Numbered from the stretch's first letter, positions 21,817 to 33,699 are shown. The stretch is DNA of 64,000 bases from Arctopsyche grandis (GCF_051622035.1 NC_135359.1:28425501-28489500); one strand, 5' to 3'. Numbers and translations: made by a program. Notes: generated from the sequence alone by a model not told the origin.

Positions 21817-22200
21817 TACCAGGAAGGCCTAACAGGTAACCCCAATGCGCCTCCCTGGCCAGAAAAATTGTACATTTGATACAAGTATTATTATATACAA
21901 AGTAAATACATATCAATTATCATCCATTTATGACATTTATGGTTAAACTTTTAAATTAGCAGCATTTTATACAATTCAGCGGTATCTAAGATTACTGAAA
22001 ACTCGAGATTTGCGAGCAAATGGGAAAGGTTGCCAATTTGTTGGAACCGTTTCAATGAAAATCAGATAAATTAGCAAACTCTGATAGGAAACGATCGACC
22101 TGGAGTCACAAGTCCCAAGTCTGGCCAACAGAAACCAGTGGGATATGAACCCGTGACCACTTTGTTCAAAGAATTATCTGCTAACCACTATTATGCCGCG
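21817..22200 (-). mobile_element. tRNA-derived SINE, minus orientation, second in tandem
   Basis: Same family and orientation, starting taccaggaaggcctaacagg and ending in a head with the sequence gaacccgtgaccac, the reverse of a B-box region. The head-to-tail arrangement with the previous copy suggests insertion of one next to the other. Confidence 0.75.
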
Positions 22201-23857
22201 CATACCTTTTTTCGGATTTAGATGAAAAGCTTTCCTACTTCCGAAATTACATCTTCATCGTCATCCCCCATCCTTATAAATATTCCATCGATGACTTCAA
22301 ATATCGCACTTCGTAGCCCTTCTCGCAAAATTATTGATGCGAATAACAGTTGTGAAATACTAATAAAAAATATTTAATAAACCTTTTACTATCACTTATT
22401 TTTAATACGATACTATTAAATTATATTTAAAAATGAAAATGTTTTTTCATATATTAAGTTTGTACTCAATACGTCAAAGCTAGTTTTAAACATACAAGTA
22501 GTAATCCTAAACAAACACGTAACACATGTGTAAGTCATCGTGTAGAATTCTTCACGTCATTAATGCCGATGATGACAGAAAAAATTAATAATTATTAATG
22601 TCGCTCTGTCAATAAAAAAGTGGCGTTGCCCAATAATCTTTAAACAATTTAGATTGAGAACTGATTCCAAAGCTAATATATATCAATCACATTGTTTATT
22701 GAAGTGCCTCATTTGCACAATAGTTACTACCGATGATGTCCTCATTTTAAGCATAAACCTACATATATTCGTTAATTATTTCAACGTTTACATTCAATGG
22801 AACAGTTTGATTCAGTAAAGAGTTTACATTTTTTACAACTCCCGTCAATTATCTAGGGTTATCGCTTCAGAAACATCAAATGACCGCATCGGTGGGGTCA
22901 AATCAATGGTAATTCATATATTTTATATGATAAAACTAGACTTCTTTCATTTTATATAAGTAATTTCTTAGTATATTCTTATTAAGAGAATCTTCCAGTC
23001 AAAAACATCTAATAGTATAATAGTTCTATGACAATTCTTCTCTGTTATATTAATCTACCTAGGCCTCCGTCGTGTCCAATTACTGACAATTACCGCAAAC
23101 ATATTTAGTTGCATTGTGCGAAATGTGTTAAATAGATACACAGATCTTTGTGCACTTCGTTGAATATGTGTCACCGTTTTATAGCATTGCATAAACGAAG
23201 CCGCCTCGCATAGATCATATACATGAATGTTATAAATATTTATAATACAGAATGGCAATAAAGTTACGGTGATTATTGAACGTTGAACATTATGACGAGA
23301 CACCATTGAAATGGAAATTTATAAAACTATCATTTGACCCGGTTTAGAGTCGGAAATTTTGCTCACTTTCAGTTTCGTCGAGTGGGCGAAAGCATTACAA
23401 TATTGAATAGCAAACCAGATATAAAGTTTTAGAACAATTGGAAGGGAATTTTATCAAATTTGTCACTGAAATGCTAGAGATGTTTTATTTCGCTAACTTT
23501 AGATATGAAAATGTTTGCCGTAAACATACAACGTAATCTTTACATATGTAGTTGATTTGTTTAATAGAGATTTATGAATGTCAAGGGTTGATGTATTTAC
23601 TTGCGTACTTAAAATTTCAATGTAAATATATGTATGTATTTACAGTATTTTTATCTCAAGAATGCATACTATACAAATACTAATGGACAGGTTTTAAATG
23701 TATTGTTTTAAACAAATATACACTATAACTATTAGTGATAGATAATGGTAATAATCTTATACATATTTACATACATTCAGTAAATTGATCATATTTACAT
23801 ATAGATTGTGAATCTAGACTGTATATTTTATTTTATTTTTACATAGATATGTATATA
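22201..23857. other. Upstream region or first intron of the transporter
   Basis: No coding frame, repeat family or TIR pair recognised. It should contain the transporter promoter and its first exon, unless these lie still further right. Confidence 0.35.
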
Positions 23858-24278
23858 GCAAGAAGGCCTAACAGATAAACCCCAATGCGCCTTCCTAGAC
23901 AATTAATTACAAACACTGCAGCATTTTTTATTACATAAATCGCTGTATTTCAAGAGGATGAAGATCACGAAATTAGCTATTAATTAATTAAAGATTTAAT
24001 CTATAGATTTAGACTTGTACATAAATTTTTGCATATTGTACATAAATCAAATTCAGATATTTGTGACATAGCAGGTAGGATAGTTTTTGCCAATTTGATG
24101 GAGGAACCGTTTCAACAATGAAATCAGATAAATTGGCAAACTCTGATAGGAAACGATCGTCTTGGAGTCACAAATATCCAAGTATGACCAGCAGTATTAT
24201 AGATTTAGCACGGGATCGAACCCGGCAACCTCTCAGTACTAAACATAATAGCAAACACCGAGCCATACTGCTGACTGT
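23858..24278 (-). mobile_element. tRNA-derived SINE, well-preserved copy
   Basis: The reverse strand reads ATGGCTCGGTGTTTGC (A-box-like) and GGTTCGATCCCGTGC (near-perfect B box), then the shared body (gactccaagacgatcg) and the ggaaggcgcattgggg tail. This gives the clearest polymerase III promoter of the family in the window. Confidence 0.8.
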
Positions 24279-25090
24279 ATGTATATGTATGTATGTAGTT
24301 AAAAGCCATTGCTACAACGGAAAGGGAAAGTTTGGTACACAATGAAAAAGTGTATTACATCCATATTCTGATATTGATCACGCCTCATTTGAATATTGTC
24401 AGATTAAATACACATGTAGTACTATAGTCCGGACAAAACAATAGCATATAGTGCGAAAAATACTCTAAACTTTCAGAGCATGACGATTGAATTACACAAC
24501 GGTGTGAGATTCCGACAACAATGATTGATTTAAATTTTGAGTCATCGTTAATTGTGCTCCGGATTGGAGTTGGTGTATCGCAAAATCAATGTTTTAACTA
24601 ATGGCATTCGTTCTTATGAAAATAGCCGATGTTGGAGAGGAGAGTCGGTCGGCCGTGTCGAAGAAAAGTTATTCTGCCTCGGCTGCCGGCTTTGAATATA
24701 TGCCAAAAATTTCTCGTAAGATGCTGAAATTGGTTTTGTACATTTGGACTGTTTAATAGTTCGGAAATCGAGCGAGCATTTATTAAAACGTTTTATCTGA
24801 GCAGTTTCGTTCGCTAACTCAATAGAAATAATACACGGCAAATCGTATACATATGGTGAAAGTAGAGCATTTACTTCGACATTTTTTCTTTTATATTTTT
24901 TTTTCAAATTGATTTGAAATGTATTACTAACTATTTATATACACAAACATACATATATGTATATACAAAAATATCTACAGGTGTATGTACACACATACAT
25001 ACATATGTGTTTGTGAGAGAGTTCGACTGATGTGTACTCGGTATCAATTCCAGATCCGGTTTTATGATTTTCAGAAACATTATATGATAA

Positions 25091-25248
25091 TCATATGACG
25101 GACTGAAAACCAGACTGGTACAAGTGACATTTAAAAAAAAAACTGGTTTAAGTGCTAAAATAATAGCATTTCATATATCCTATTATTTTAGCACTTACAC
25201 CAGATTTTTTTAAAAATGTCACTTGTCTGGTTTTCAGTCCATCATATA
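25091..25248. repeat. Hairpin MITE
   Basis: Arms atgacggactgaaaaccaga and tctggttttcagtccatcat, plus an inner pair with aagtgctaaaataatag and ctattattttagcactt, fold into a near-complete 158-bp hairpin with a small AT loop. No TSD could be fixed. Confidence 0.75.
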
Positions 25249-25623
25249 CCACTTAAATTTCGTAGGTTAAATAGTCATCATAGAAAATTTTTGGCCAGTT
25301 AGAAATGGTACTACTCCTTGTAATCAGGTGACTATATGATATATTTTCCAAAATCAAAACTAGGACATTTTTTCCAAAAACATATTTCTAAATACTTAAA
25401 TTATTTAAAACGAAGATTAAAGAATCATGGACGCGCAAAATGAATTCATTTTCTTGAATGCTCTTATAAAACTCTATACAAGACTGGTTAAAATTATACT
25501 GAGTGATTAGTAAACACTTCAAGGTTTCAACATTCAATTTCGTTTTATTACTGGACTATGGATTGTTCATCAAAGTAAAAAATTCTTCGGCTGGTGCAGT
25601 TGTTCCTGATATATGGAAACAAT

Positions 25624-25797
25624 CAGTGGCGTGCGATGAAATGCTCTCTGTTTTCGTCACACAGCCTTACTTACGTGTGCGCGAGCAAGATACGAGGGGA
25701 CTCGGTATGACGTCACCTGTTCTCCTTGTATCCTGCTCGCGCACACGTAAGTAAGGCTGTGCGACAAAAACAGGCAGAATTTCACGGCACGCCACTA
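25624..25797. mobile_element. hAT-type hairpin MITE with perfect 8-bp duplication
   Basis: Begins CAGTGGCGTGC and ends GCACGCCACTA. The 8-mers GAAACAAT at 25616-25623 and 25798-25805 are identical and abut the ends. The arms pair through acagccttacttacgtgtgc and continue to gagcaagatac / gtatcctgctc around a loop at tgacgtca. Length 174 bp. Same family as 40537-40708 and the hairpin at 13725. Confidence 0.93.
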
Positions 25798-26101
25798 GAA
25801 ACAATATTTGAGAATATTTTTTTGTAGGAGACATCATTTTCTATTACATAAAAAGTGTACTGGTTTTATCTCACGACTTACCAGGACAAATACCCAAAAC
25901 ACCAGTAATGCCCCAGTAAAATCGGTACGAATGGTCACCTTACTTTATAAGTAACCTCAATAGGAAACTAAACTTTTAACTCTAGTTTCGAGGTTTTTAA
26001 AAATTTGATTCTTATAAACATCTGTATATATGTATAATTAATGTTCTAATCAAAACCCGAATTTAACATTATGCGATTTTACATGTATGTTTTTTCCTTA
26101 A

Positions 26102-26183
26102 CCGCTTAGACGCCCAGCCGACGCGCTGAGCGTATAATAGATACGGCTGTTTGCGCCTTAAGGCGCTTTGGGCATCTAAGCGG
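26102..26183. mobile_element. Very short piggyBac-type MITE
   Basis: CCGCTTAGACGCCC at the left and GGGCATCTAAGCGG at the right form inverted ends, flanked by TTAA at 26098-26101 and 26184-26187. At 82 bp it is little more than its two ends. Confidence 0.8.
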
Positions 26184-26187
26184 TTAA

Positions 26188-26366
26188 AGGTCTGACCGCA
26201 CTATACGGCCGTCGACTGCTGCAGCACGACACAACACGGCAAAGTTGATACAAAAGGCAACTCTGTCGCGTGACGCGTAGTGCGTTATATCTCATACAAT
26301 TTCATACAAACAATATTTGGCCGCACGCTGCCGTTCGTGTCACAGACGCATAGTGCGGTCAGACCT
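26188..26366. mobile_element. Harbinger-type MITE abutting the previous element
   Basis: Ends AGGTCTGACCGCACTATACG and CGCATAGTGCGGTCAGACCT, flanked by TAA (26185-26187 and 26367-26369). The left TAA is part of the neighbour's TTAA, so one element used the other's target duplication. It shares the AGGTCTG tip with the Harbinger element at 5487-6396. Confidence 0.88.
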
Positions 26367-26383
26367 TAAGTGTACAAATTTAA

Positions 26384-26628
26384 CCACTTCATTGCCATAA
26401 GCGCACCGGTGCGCGCTCCTTCGTATTAAAGGCTATGACTCGAAATTAATTTTGGTTTCTTCACAGTGACATCTAAAAATATCCTGTGATACCAATGAAA
26501 TTGAAAAAAGTAAATATTTTTCGTTAGTTTATGATATATTCAAGAGGATATGTCAAGGGTTGGCACTAAACACATACATATAATAAAATAATCGAATGGG
26601 TTTCTACAAACGCGTCACGATTAAGTGG
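26384..26628. mobile_element. Candidate piggyBac-type MITE
   Basis: Left end TTAA then CCACTTCATTGCC; right end GATTAAGTGG then TTTA. The tips match only over CCACTT-AT and the right duplication has one change, so the call is moderate. A palindromic gcgcaccggtgcgc sits just inside the left end. Confidence 0.5.
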
Positions 26629-26632
26629 TTTA

Positions 26633-28044
26633 TTAGATATATTAGACGAATAAGGAAAATTAAATCAAATATGTATTGACAAATTCAATTAAAAAAAAGT
26701 TTTTCCTGTTATTGTTTAACTGCTTATGTATTAAAATTTTATTCTGTTATTAAAAATTGGTAAGTATACGATTCATATTGCATACGAAATCTAAACGTAC
26801 TACTAAGTTTATTTTCATCTGTGTATGAAATTTCATATACGTAAGCAAACATTCACGTAACATGTTTTGCAAAACTATACAAAACTATTCGCGATGCGAA
26901 AATAAAAAGTCTAAATCATATCGAAGACCTTTGTTAAATAGCTTGATATGTAGATACCTTCAAAAATTTGATTTTCAAGTCGGTTAATTCGCCGTAACAG
27001 GCTAAATATTCGACCATGACTGACACCAGTTGTTTAACGAAAATGAGGGCGTTGCCATATAAGATATATATTATATCGGAATGTCGTTTTGATTGAACAA
27101 AATGTAAATTGTGATCGACTGTCATTAATTTTTAAAATGAAATCGTTTAGCGCACTTTCGCGCAAATCAAAACAATGACACGCGCAATTACAGGCATATA
27201 TGCTATGATTTTCAGGGGAAAATTTAAAATATGCGTTCGTCTGTCGATACGTCAATTTAAAAGTATCTGTCGATGATAAGTGCGACAAATGAATGATAAA
27301 TATGATATTTTAATTGGTCAATTCTGGTCGCCTCGCTTGTTGACCAAATAAACAATGGACTTGAAATAAAAACTGGACCACGCCGAGTAATTGCCCATCG
27401 AATAAAAAATTCCGTCTGCATTATCGAAATAAACGCATGTTTCTTTTACAATCGTAATATAAAATTTCTCTTTTCCATTGAATTTTTTTCACAATCTCGA
27501 TAGTAAAAAAAAATCGAATCAATTTTATCGAGAGTTTCAAGGTTTTGACATTGTTTGTTGGCATACTATGTTTACAAGTATAAATTTAGCACATAAAAAA
27601 AACACATTACGTCAATCTTATCGAAAAATATTAAACTTTCGCTCAACAATTTTTAATAGTACCTATGTACTAACTTTATATTTTTTTTTACAAAGAACAA
27701 AGGAAATTTATCGCATGTACTTGTACAATTTTGCAATTCAAATATGTATGAAACGAACAAAATTCTCAAAAAATATTTCGGTAACGTTCAGAATAAATTG
27801 AATGCATCCTACATCTTCAATATAAAAATAATCATCTAATAAACTGTGCAATTTAAAATTCAAAATCCAAAAATATAGCATTAATAATACAGATGAGGCC
27901 AAATTTATTAGTGAAAAAATTCAAGGGTATTCTTGTAAATGCCGTTGAAATGCTTTTACATTCATGCGATCTGTAATTAATCCAAGCGGTACGCAATTTA
28001 CACGCAAATGACTATGATAGAGTCATTCTATCCTCAAACGAAAT
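26633..28044. other. Intergenic AT-rich sequence
   Basis: No gene or repeat recognised. Open frames near 27.0-27.3 and 27.5-27.8 kb have no domains. Confidence 0.4.
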
Positions 28045-28440
28045 GCGACTTCCTAGACAATTAATTACAAACATTACAGCATTTTTTTTATTACATAAAT
28101 CGCTGTATTTCGAGAGCCTGAAGAACACGAAATTAACAATTAATTAATCCATAGACACATCTATGGATATAGACTTGTACATACATTTTTACATATTGTC
28201 CATAAATCAAATTCATATATTGTTGACATAGCGGGTAGGATGGTTTTTGCCAATTTGATTTAGGAACCGTTTCAACAAAGAAATCGGATAAATTGGTAAA
28301 CTCTGATAGGAAACGCTTCACTTGGAGTCACTAATATCCAAGTCTGACCAGCAGCATTAAATATTAGCACGGGATCGAACCCGGTAACCTCTCGGTGCTA
28401 AACATAAACGCAACCAACGAGCCATATTGCTGGCTATGCT
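28045..28440 (-). mobile_element. tRNA-derived SINE, minus orientation
   Basis: Plus-strand order is cttcctagacaattaattac (tail), ttgccaatttgatttagg, aaactctgataggaaacg, gagtcactaatatccaag, then a head with gcacgggatcgaaccc (reverse of the B box) and gagccatattgctgg. It is about as complete as the copy at 23.86 kb apart from the extreme tail. Confidence 0.78.
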
Positions 28441-28563
28441 GGATATCGACGCATATATGTATGTATACTTTATTTAATTTAATGTTGCAGTAAGAAGAAA
28501 AAAATATGCTGATGATATTGGTCAGCTATGTAAGTATGACTAACTTTTTTTATAACTTATGAT

Positions 28564-28878
28564 TAGACTCCGGATCCAAAGCGCGCCTTATATTGTAAAA
28601 TTGTTGTAAATGTTTTGTTAAAGGTTCGCCGAACTTTTGTTTTTTGCACTCTAGCTTTGTAAATAGAGCCAAACCGCCCTGATTCCTGGAAAAAGCACGC
28701 TTTCTATCCGTAGCCTAATTATGACTAGACTACGGATATAGAGAGTGCTTTTTCCAGGAATCGGGGTGGTTTGGCTTTATTTACAAAGCTAGAGTGCAAA
28801 AAAAAAAGTTCGGCGAACCTTTAACAAAGCATTTACAACAATTGAACAATAAACGGCGCGCTTTGGGTCCGGAGTCTA
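28564..28878. mobile_element. hAT-like foldback element, full copy
   Basis: TAGACTCCGGATCCAAAGCG at the left pairs with cgctttgggtccggagtcta at the right, and the pairing runs through almost the whole 315 bp (including ttcgccgaac, tgcactctagctttgtaaat and ttcctggaaaaagc), leaving a tiny loop near ctaattatgact. TSD CTTATGAT is present at 28556-28563 and 28879-28886. Relatives lie at 33550-33690 and about 1010-1173. Confidence 0.93.
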
Positions 28879-28886
28879 CTTATGAT

Positions 28887-29750
28887 ATTGAAATCCATGA
28901 CTCGTATTATATCTGATACTAAATAAATTCATAATTATTTGTAGTACATACCAAAAACAATAAAAATAGATTTTTTATAAAATATGAAAAGTAATTGGTA
29001 TGAATATTATGAAATAGTTGTGGTTTGATACAATGGAAAATGGAAATTATTTAGGAATCCCCACAGGTATACCGCTACTTGGAATTTTTAAATTGTATTT
29101 TCCTTATTGGTAAATAGATTTTCATTTAATTTACTTCCTAAGCTCGGTATGATATTATTATAAATCATAATAATAGTTAATTTCCAAAACGTTCGAGACA
29201 AAATTTCGCAATCTTAAAAACGTTCTAATAATTTGGATATAAAATAAATGCATTTTAAAAATGATCTACTAAAAATAAAAAAAACACACCCGAGAGATGA
29301 TATATATGTATAGTGTATTATACATGTATTTAATTATTATTATACTTATACCTATAGATCATTTGATACTACACTTGGATACTGAAAAAATTAAACTAAA
29401 TGACGCAATCTTATCTTGTCTTATTTTATTAAAAAAAAATTACGAGTGAAATATCAAAATGCTTCTATTTATTAAATTACCGTTGCCATGTTAACTAACT
29501 CAAAGTTCAAAAGAACAAAAATGTGCATACATAATAAATAAGGCATTCCGATTTGCAGCTATAATTCTACGGACCACTTTGGACTGCAAAACAATCTATG
29601 TTGCACAATTCGAATATTCAACAGCAACGAAAGGAAACGTTTTCCACACTCGAAAGATTTTCCGGAAAATCGACCTAATTTTCATTGGATAACCTTCTGG
29701 TGCCAAAATAGAAATGTAATATTACAGCTGGTTACGACATTATGTGCATA
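28887..29750. other. Intergenic AT-rich sequence
   Basis: No coding frame or repeat recognised. Confidence 0.4.
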
Positions 29751-30200
29751 GTAGTGTTGTACCCGATGAAATATCATCGCATGGGTGTTGGCATATTAAG
29801 TTATTAAATAAAAAAATAAATAAAAAGAAATGTGTCGGTCCTGTGTTCGATCAGCACGCGGTCAAATTTTTTTCAAATACCTTTTAAATATATTTAATTG
29901 TTTAATATGGAAAAAATATGGTAAAAATAACCTACCTACCTACATATAAACAATATAAAACACCAATGGATAAATTAATCAATTAATAAAATAAATTTTC
30001 AATAGATGGCGGTAAATGCTCAGCGACTTGGCGCCGTCTATTAGCCTATAGGGAACATTGGTAGCAAACAGTATATATATAGAACGTTTTTTTGACATTG
30101 TTTTAGCTGTGACGTACATGTGTATGTCGAATCGAAACGACTATTATAGTACGACGAGCGTTATCTCAGATACACACACCCGCAGAATAGCAATATTAGA
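29751..30200 (-). mobile_element. Helitron-like non-autonomous element, copy without insert
   Basis: Homologous over its length to 49542-50499: tagtgttgtacccgatga, gcatgggtgttggcatatta, ttttcaatagatggcggt, and gagcgttatctcaga occur in the same order. It ends ...atattaga, so the reverse strand begins TC. The left end reads GTAG instead of CTAG. Orientation and family rest on those end features and remain inference. Confidence 0.55.
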
Positions 30201-30965
30201 TATGTGTATATGATATCTAGTTAAGAAATCCATCGAAAACATTTATGTATGTATGTTGAATAATTAACTTAAATTGACAATATACGTATCGCTCGATGGA
30301 AATAAAACTGATAATGATAAATATATATGTACATCATTGTCATAACATCGATGCATTAAATTTGAACAAACCAGCGGTAGTCCAGTATACCTATATATAT
30401 CTTAGAAAATATAGAAATAGATCCAATGATTATGAACTTTTAGGCTTCAATTTTGAAAGTCATGCTTTTGGAAGAAATTCGGACAACAGTTGATATTTAT
30501 AATCGAAAGTGCGCCAGAAATGACAACAGCCAACTAAAGACTTTGAAACAAAGCGCTCGTTTGTCGTTCAAACTAAATTAAAAGATTTTCATTTCAGAGA
30601 ACCAATCTTGATATAGACTTTTGACAAGAGTTTGGCCTAACAAATACATAATATAGTTTCTAGACATAATGCTTTGAAGTGGTAAAAAATATATGTTCAG
30701 AGAATAAATCACTTTCAGGTGACACCTTTAGGTTTTTTTTCATTTTGTTAATAAATTCTAGGTATTCGTTTCAATTTGACCAAAATAAAATATGACAATT
30801 TGAAATACAGACCATAATTTAACCGAATCGATCCAGTTTCAACCGGAAAATTACAGAAGCAATAAGTTTTTACGTAAAAGGTTATAGGAAATGTTTCAAC
30901 AATTCGATTATAATTTGAAGTTTAAAGTGCGTGCTTGTTAAGTTATCTATGTATGTATATAATAT

Positions 30966-31173
30966 TACCCGGCTTCGCTCGGTATTTGTAATATAAACCG
31001 CTTTAACATGGCTAATCAAATAGAAAACATTTTATTAAATTTATTTGAATAGTTTTATTTTATTTGAATATTCATTTGTCTTTTTATTAAATAGAACGTC
31101 ACGGATTTTACGAACAAAAAAAAATAAACAAACATACATACATACAAAGTCTTTTTCGAAATTATATATTAGA
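30966..31173 (-). mobile_element. Helitron-like unit 1 of a tandem pair
   Basis: Contains acccggcttcgctcggtatt, whose reverse is the hairpin-like accgagcgaagccgggta found near the CTAG ends at 42.4-42.8 kb, and ends atatattaga. The left CTAG is not preserved. It is directly followed by a second related unit. Confidence 0.6.
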
Positions 31174-31374
31174 CTAGTGGTTTTACCCGGCTTCGCTCGG
31201 TATTTGTAATATAAACCGCTTAAACATGGATTATTTAATAGTAAATATTTAATTAAAGTTATTTGAATATTTTTATTTTATTCAATTTTATTTGAGTATT
31301 CATTTGTTCGATGACGTCATGGATTTTACGAATCAAACAAACATACAAATTCTATTTCGAAATTATATATTAGA
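31174..31374 (-). mobile_element. Helitron-like unit 2 of a tandem pair
   Basis: Plus strand starts CTAGTGGTTTTACCCGGC and ends attatatattaga, so the reverse strand runs TC...CTAG, the Helitron end signature. It joins unit 1 with no spacer. 201 bp, non-coding, resembling unit 1 throughout. Confidence 0.65.
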
Positions 31375-31639
31375 TGTACGTACATACATTTGATAGTTTT
31401 ACGCGATATTATATGCATATGGAAACCACAAATTGAGATTAGTTACATTTTTATACAGTCGAGTATTGCAAATGAAACGTTTACATATGTTTTAGACATT
31501 AAGTTTTCGTTAAGAATCTGTGAATTTGTATCGGTTAAATACTCCACTATGCAATATGGGTAAACATCAAATAAATAAATATTTGTAAGTTTTATCGATA
31601 AAACACGACCACAATCGCGATTCGATTCAGCAACAGCTG

Positions 31640-32285
31640 TTTTGTATAGTAGTAACTATGCGCTCGCTAATTCCACGTTGTCGACGATTCGTGTCAGCAT
31701 TTTCATTTAGAAAAACCTAAAAGTCGAACGCGGCGGGAAAAAAAGTCAACACGTGCGCGCGCGCATTTCACTCCTAACATCCCATTTCACGTCCATGGAA
31801 AATCAAACAAACTATTCCGAGAATTTTGGCCAGTTCCCGGACGCGATTGAAATTGGGGGAATCTCCCGAAATAGTGTTCCGTGCGAAGGTCAAGCTTTTT
31901 ATTTACCCATCTTTCCCATCATCTCTTCCAGAGCGTAGTCCGTGTCCATCTTGTTCCGATTTTCCCTTTTTTTTTTTTGAAAATAAATCTGATCGTGGAA
32001 CTGCTTGAGTTTCGCTCCGGAGTCTTGACCACGTGTCTGGTTAACTGGTAGTGGATGAGCGAAGAAACGCAGGAAATACGCGTGTCGACCGGCCGCTCGA
32101 CGCGGCACGAGTGACGACAGCGAAAACAAATTCGACCCAAAAACGACGCATCTCGGCAACGGTGAATGTAAAGATACGATCTGATGCACAAAAGTTTCAG
32201 GGGAGGGAGAGAAGGTGTTTGAAGGTGCTGCTGCAGCGTGTCTACATACTATGCCAAGTGTCGGCCATGTCAACTTACTATTTGT
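31640..32285. promoter_or_regulatory. CpG-rich patch, possible promoter or unrecognised exon
   Basis: This stretch is rich in CG dinucleotides (for example tcgacgattcgtgtc, gcgcgcgcgcattt, gcgtgtcgaccggccgctcg) compared with the flanking AT-rich DNA. Open frames cross it on both strands but none shows a domain. It may be a promoter or 5' exon of a gene whose coding exons I cannot place. Confidence 0.25.
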
Positions 32286-32497
32286 AAAGGGAGAAGAGAG
32301 AAGAATACTCCCATATTCAGTGGTTTCAAGTAGATTTAGAAATATCAGTAAACGTAGTAAAGATTTTGAAAGTTTACGTTTTTGAAACGAAACTCCTTTG
32401 TTTCAAAGTAATAAGTAATAAGAGGCTAAAAAAACGCTCGATAAACGTCAGGGAGAAATAGGAGGAAGTATTATTTTTTTCAAACGTGTCTAATAAG

Positions 32498-33541
32498 TAG
32501 AGACCCGTATTTTGGGCATCTATTTTTGTCAATTTTAGCATTTTCATTTTGCATTTTAGGGCATTAAAATGTTCAATTTAGCATTTATTTTTATGAAGAG
32601 TTTAATTTTAAATAATAAAAAATTTCGATGAATTTTAATAAAATTTATATACATATGTATATACAATCTAAAGACAACACAACCATTAAAAAATAATAGA
32701 AAAATTCAAAAATGTTTTGAAATTAAAATTACAATGAAAAAAACAGGAATATAAAAATATGAATATAAAAATATAATACCAATTAAAATTGATTAAAACT
32801 TAACATGGAGCATATTTCTACAGATTATTTTTTGAGATTCGTACGACGATCGGTAAGAATTATATTGTATTCACTAAAATACCTTTCAGCATCCACACTA
32901 TTGACGGGACACCAAATAGATTTTAGAGCTGCACAACCAAACTCTTCATATTAAATTTTTGTTGCCATCAATAATAGCAATATATCCGGCGTGGATTCAC
33001 TTTTTATATTCTCTATTAATTGTCTAAAAAGTGCTGATATCCTTCTAAACATTGAGCCTCTGTTAATACATTAAACAATGGCAGGTTTCTAAAAAACAAA
33101 ACTGTTTCTTTAACATTAATATTAGATTATGAACCTGCCACAGATGGATTGAATAGTTTACTCAATGCTCGGAGGAATAGATTTGTCTCATTTAGTCTTG
33201 AGTGTGAGTCTAGTTTAGACGCTTTTTTGAGCAGCCTTTTGGATACACAGCTCCAACTGTCTTCTTTTGTTTACAGTAGTAGACAATAGCAGTTGCTTGG
33301 TTTCGACAGGAAAAACACCGTCTATGGTAAACTGCAAGCTCTGTTTTATCCCCTCAATATCTTCACAGAAAAAATGGGCAAAGGGATAGGAAGGCCCTTC
33401 TAAATTGTCTATTCATTTTATAAACTTTATGCAAATTTCACTTTTGTTTGTTATTTTAGCATCTATTCGCATATTTTACGAATTTAGCATCTATTCCAAA
33501 TTTTAGCATTAATAGCAAAGTGCCCAAAATACGTGTCTCTA
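32498..33541 (-). mobile_element. hAT transposon remnant with C-terminal dimerisation domain
   Basis: Ends TAGAGACCCGTATTTTGGGCA (read over the first 20) and TGCCCAAAATACGTGTCTCTA pair as inverted repeats; CTAATAAG flanks both sides (32490-32497, 33542-33549). On the minus strand near 32.95-32.82 kb it reads LKSIWCPVNSVDAERYFSEY and NIILTDRRTNL, the conserved end of hAT transposases. Upstream minus-strand sequence to about 33.4 kb is transposase-like but interrupted by stops. It is an internally deleted, dead copy. Confidence 0.9.
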
Positions 33542-33549
33542 CTAATAAG

Positions 33550-33690
33550 TAAAGAGCGGACCCAGAGCACGCCGTTCATTGTTCAATTGTTGTAAATGCA
33601 TTGTTAAAGATTCGCCGAACCTTTTTATTTGCACTTTGTTTTGTAAATAGAGCCAAACCGCCCCGATTCCTGGTCTCTATCCGCGCTCTA
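33550..33690. mobile_element. hAT-like foldback element inserted at the hAT target duplication
   Basis: Carries one arm of the foldback family (gttcaattgttgtaaatgca, attcgccgaac, gccaaaccgccccgattcc). The tips read taaagagcgga and tccgcgctcta. Its flanks are CTAATAAG (33542-33549 and 33691-33698), the same 8-mer that flanks the hAT element to its left. Confidence 0.9.
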
Positions 33691-33699
33691 CTAATAAGA

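Noticed and set aside
23858-24278. B-box-bearing head considered as a tRNA gene
   Set aside because: No acceptor or anticodon stem can be closed; the sequence continues into the repeated SINE body.
31899-32273. 124-codon minus frame in the CpG-rich patch
   Set aside because: No domain, low-complexity Lys-rich end, and overlapping open frames on the other strand; composition alone can explain it.
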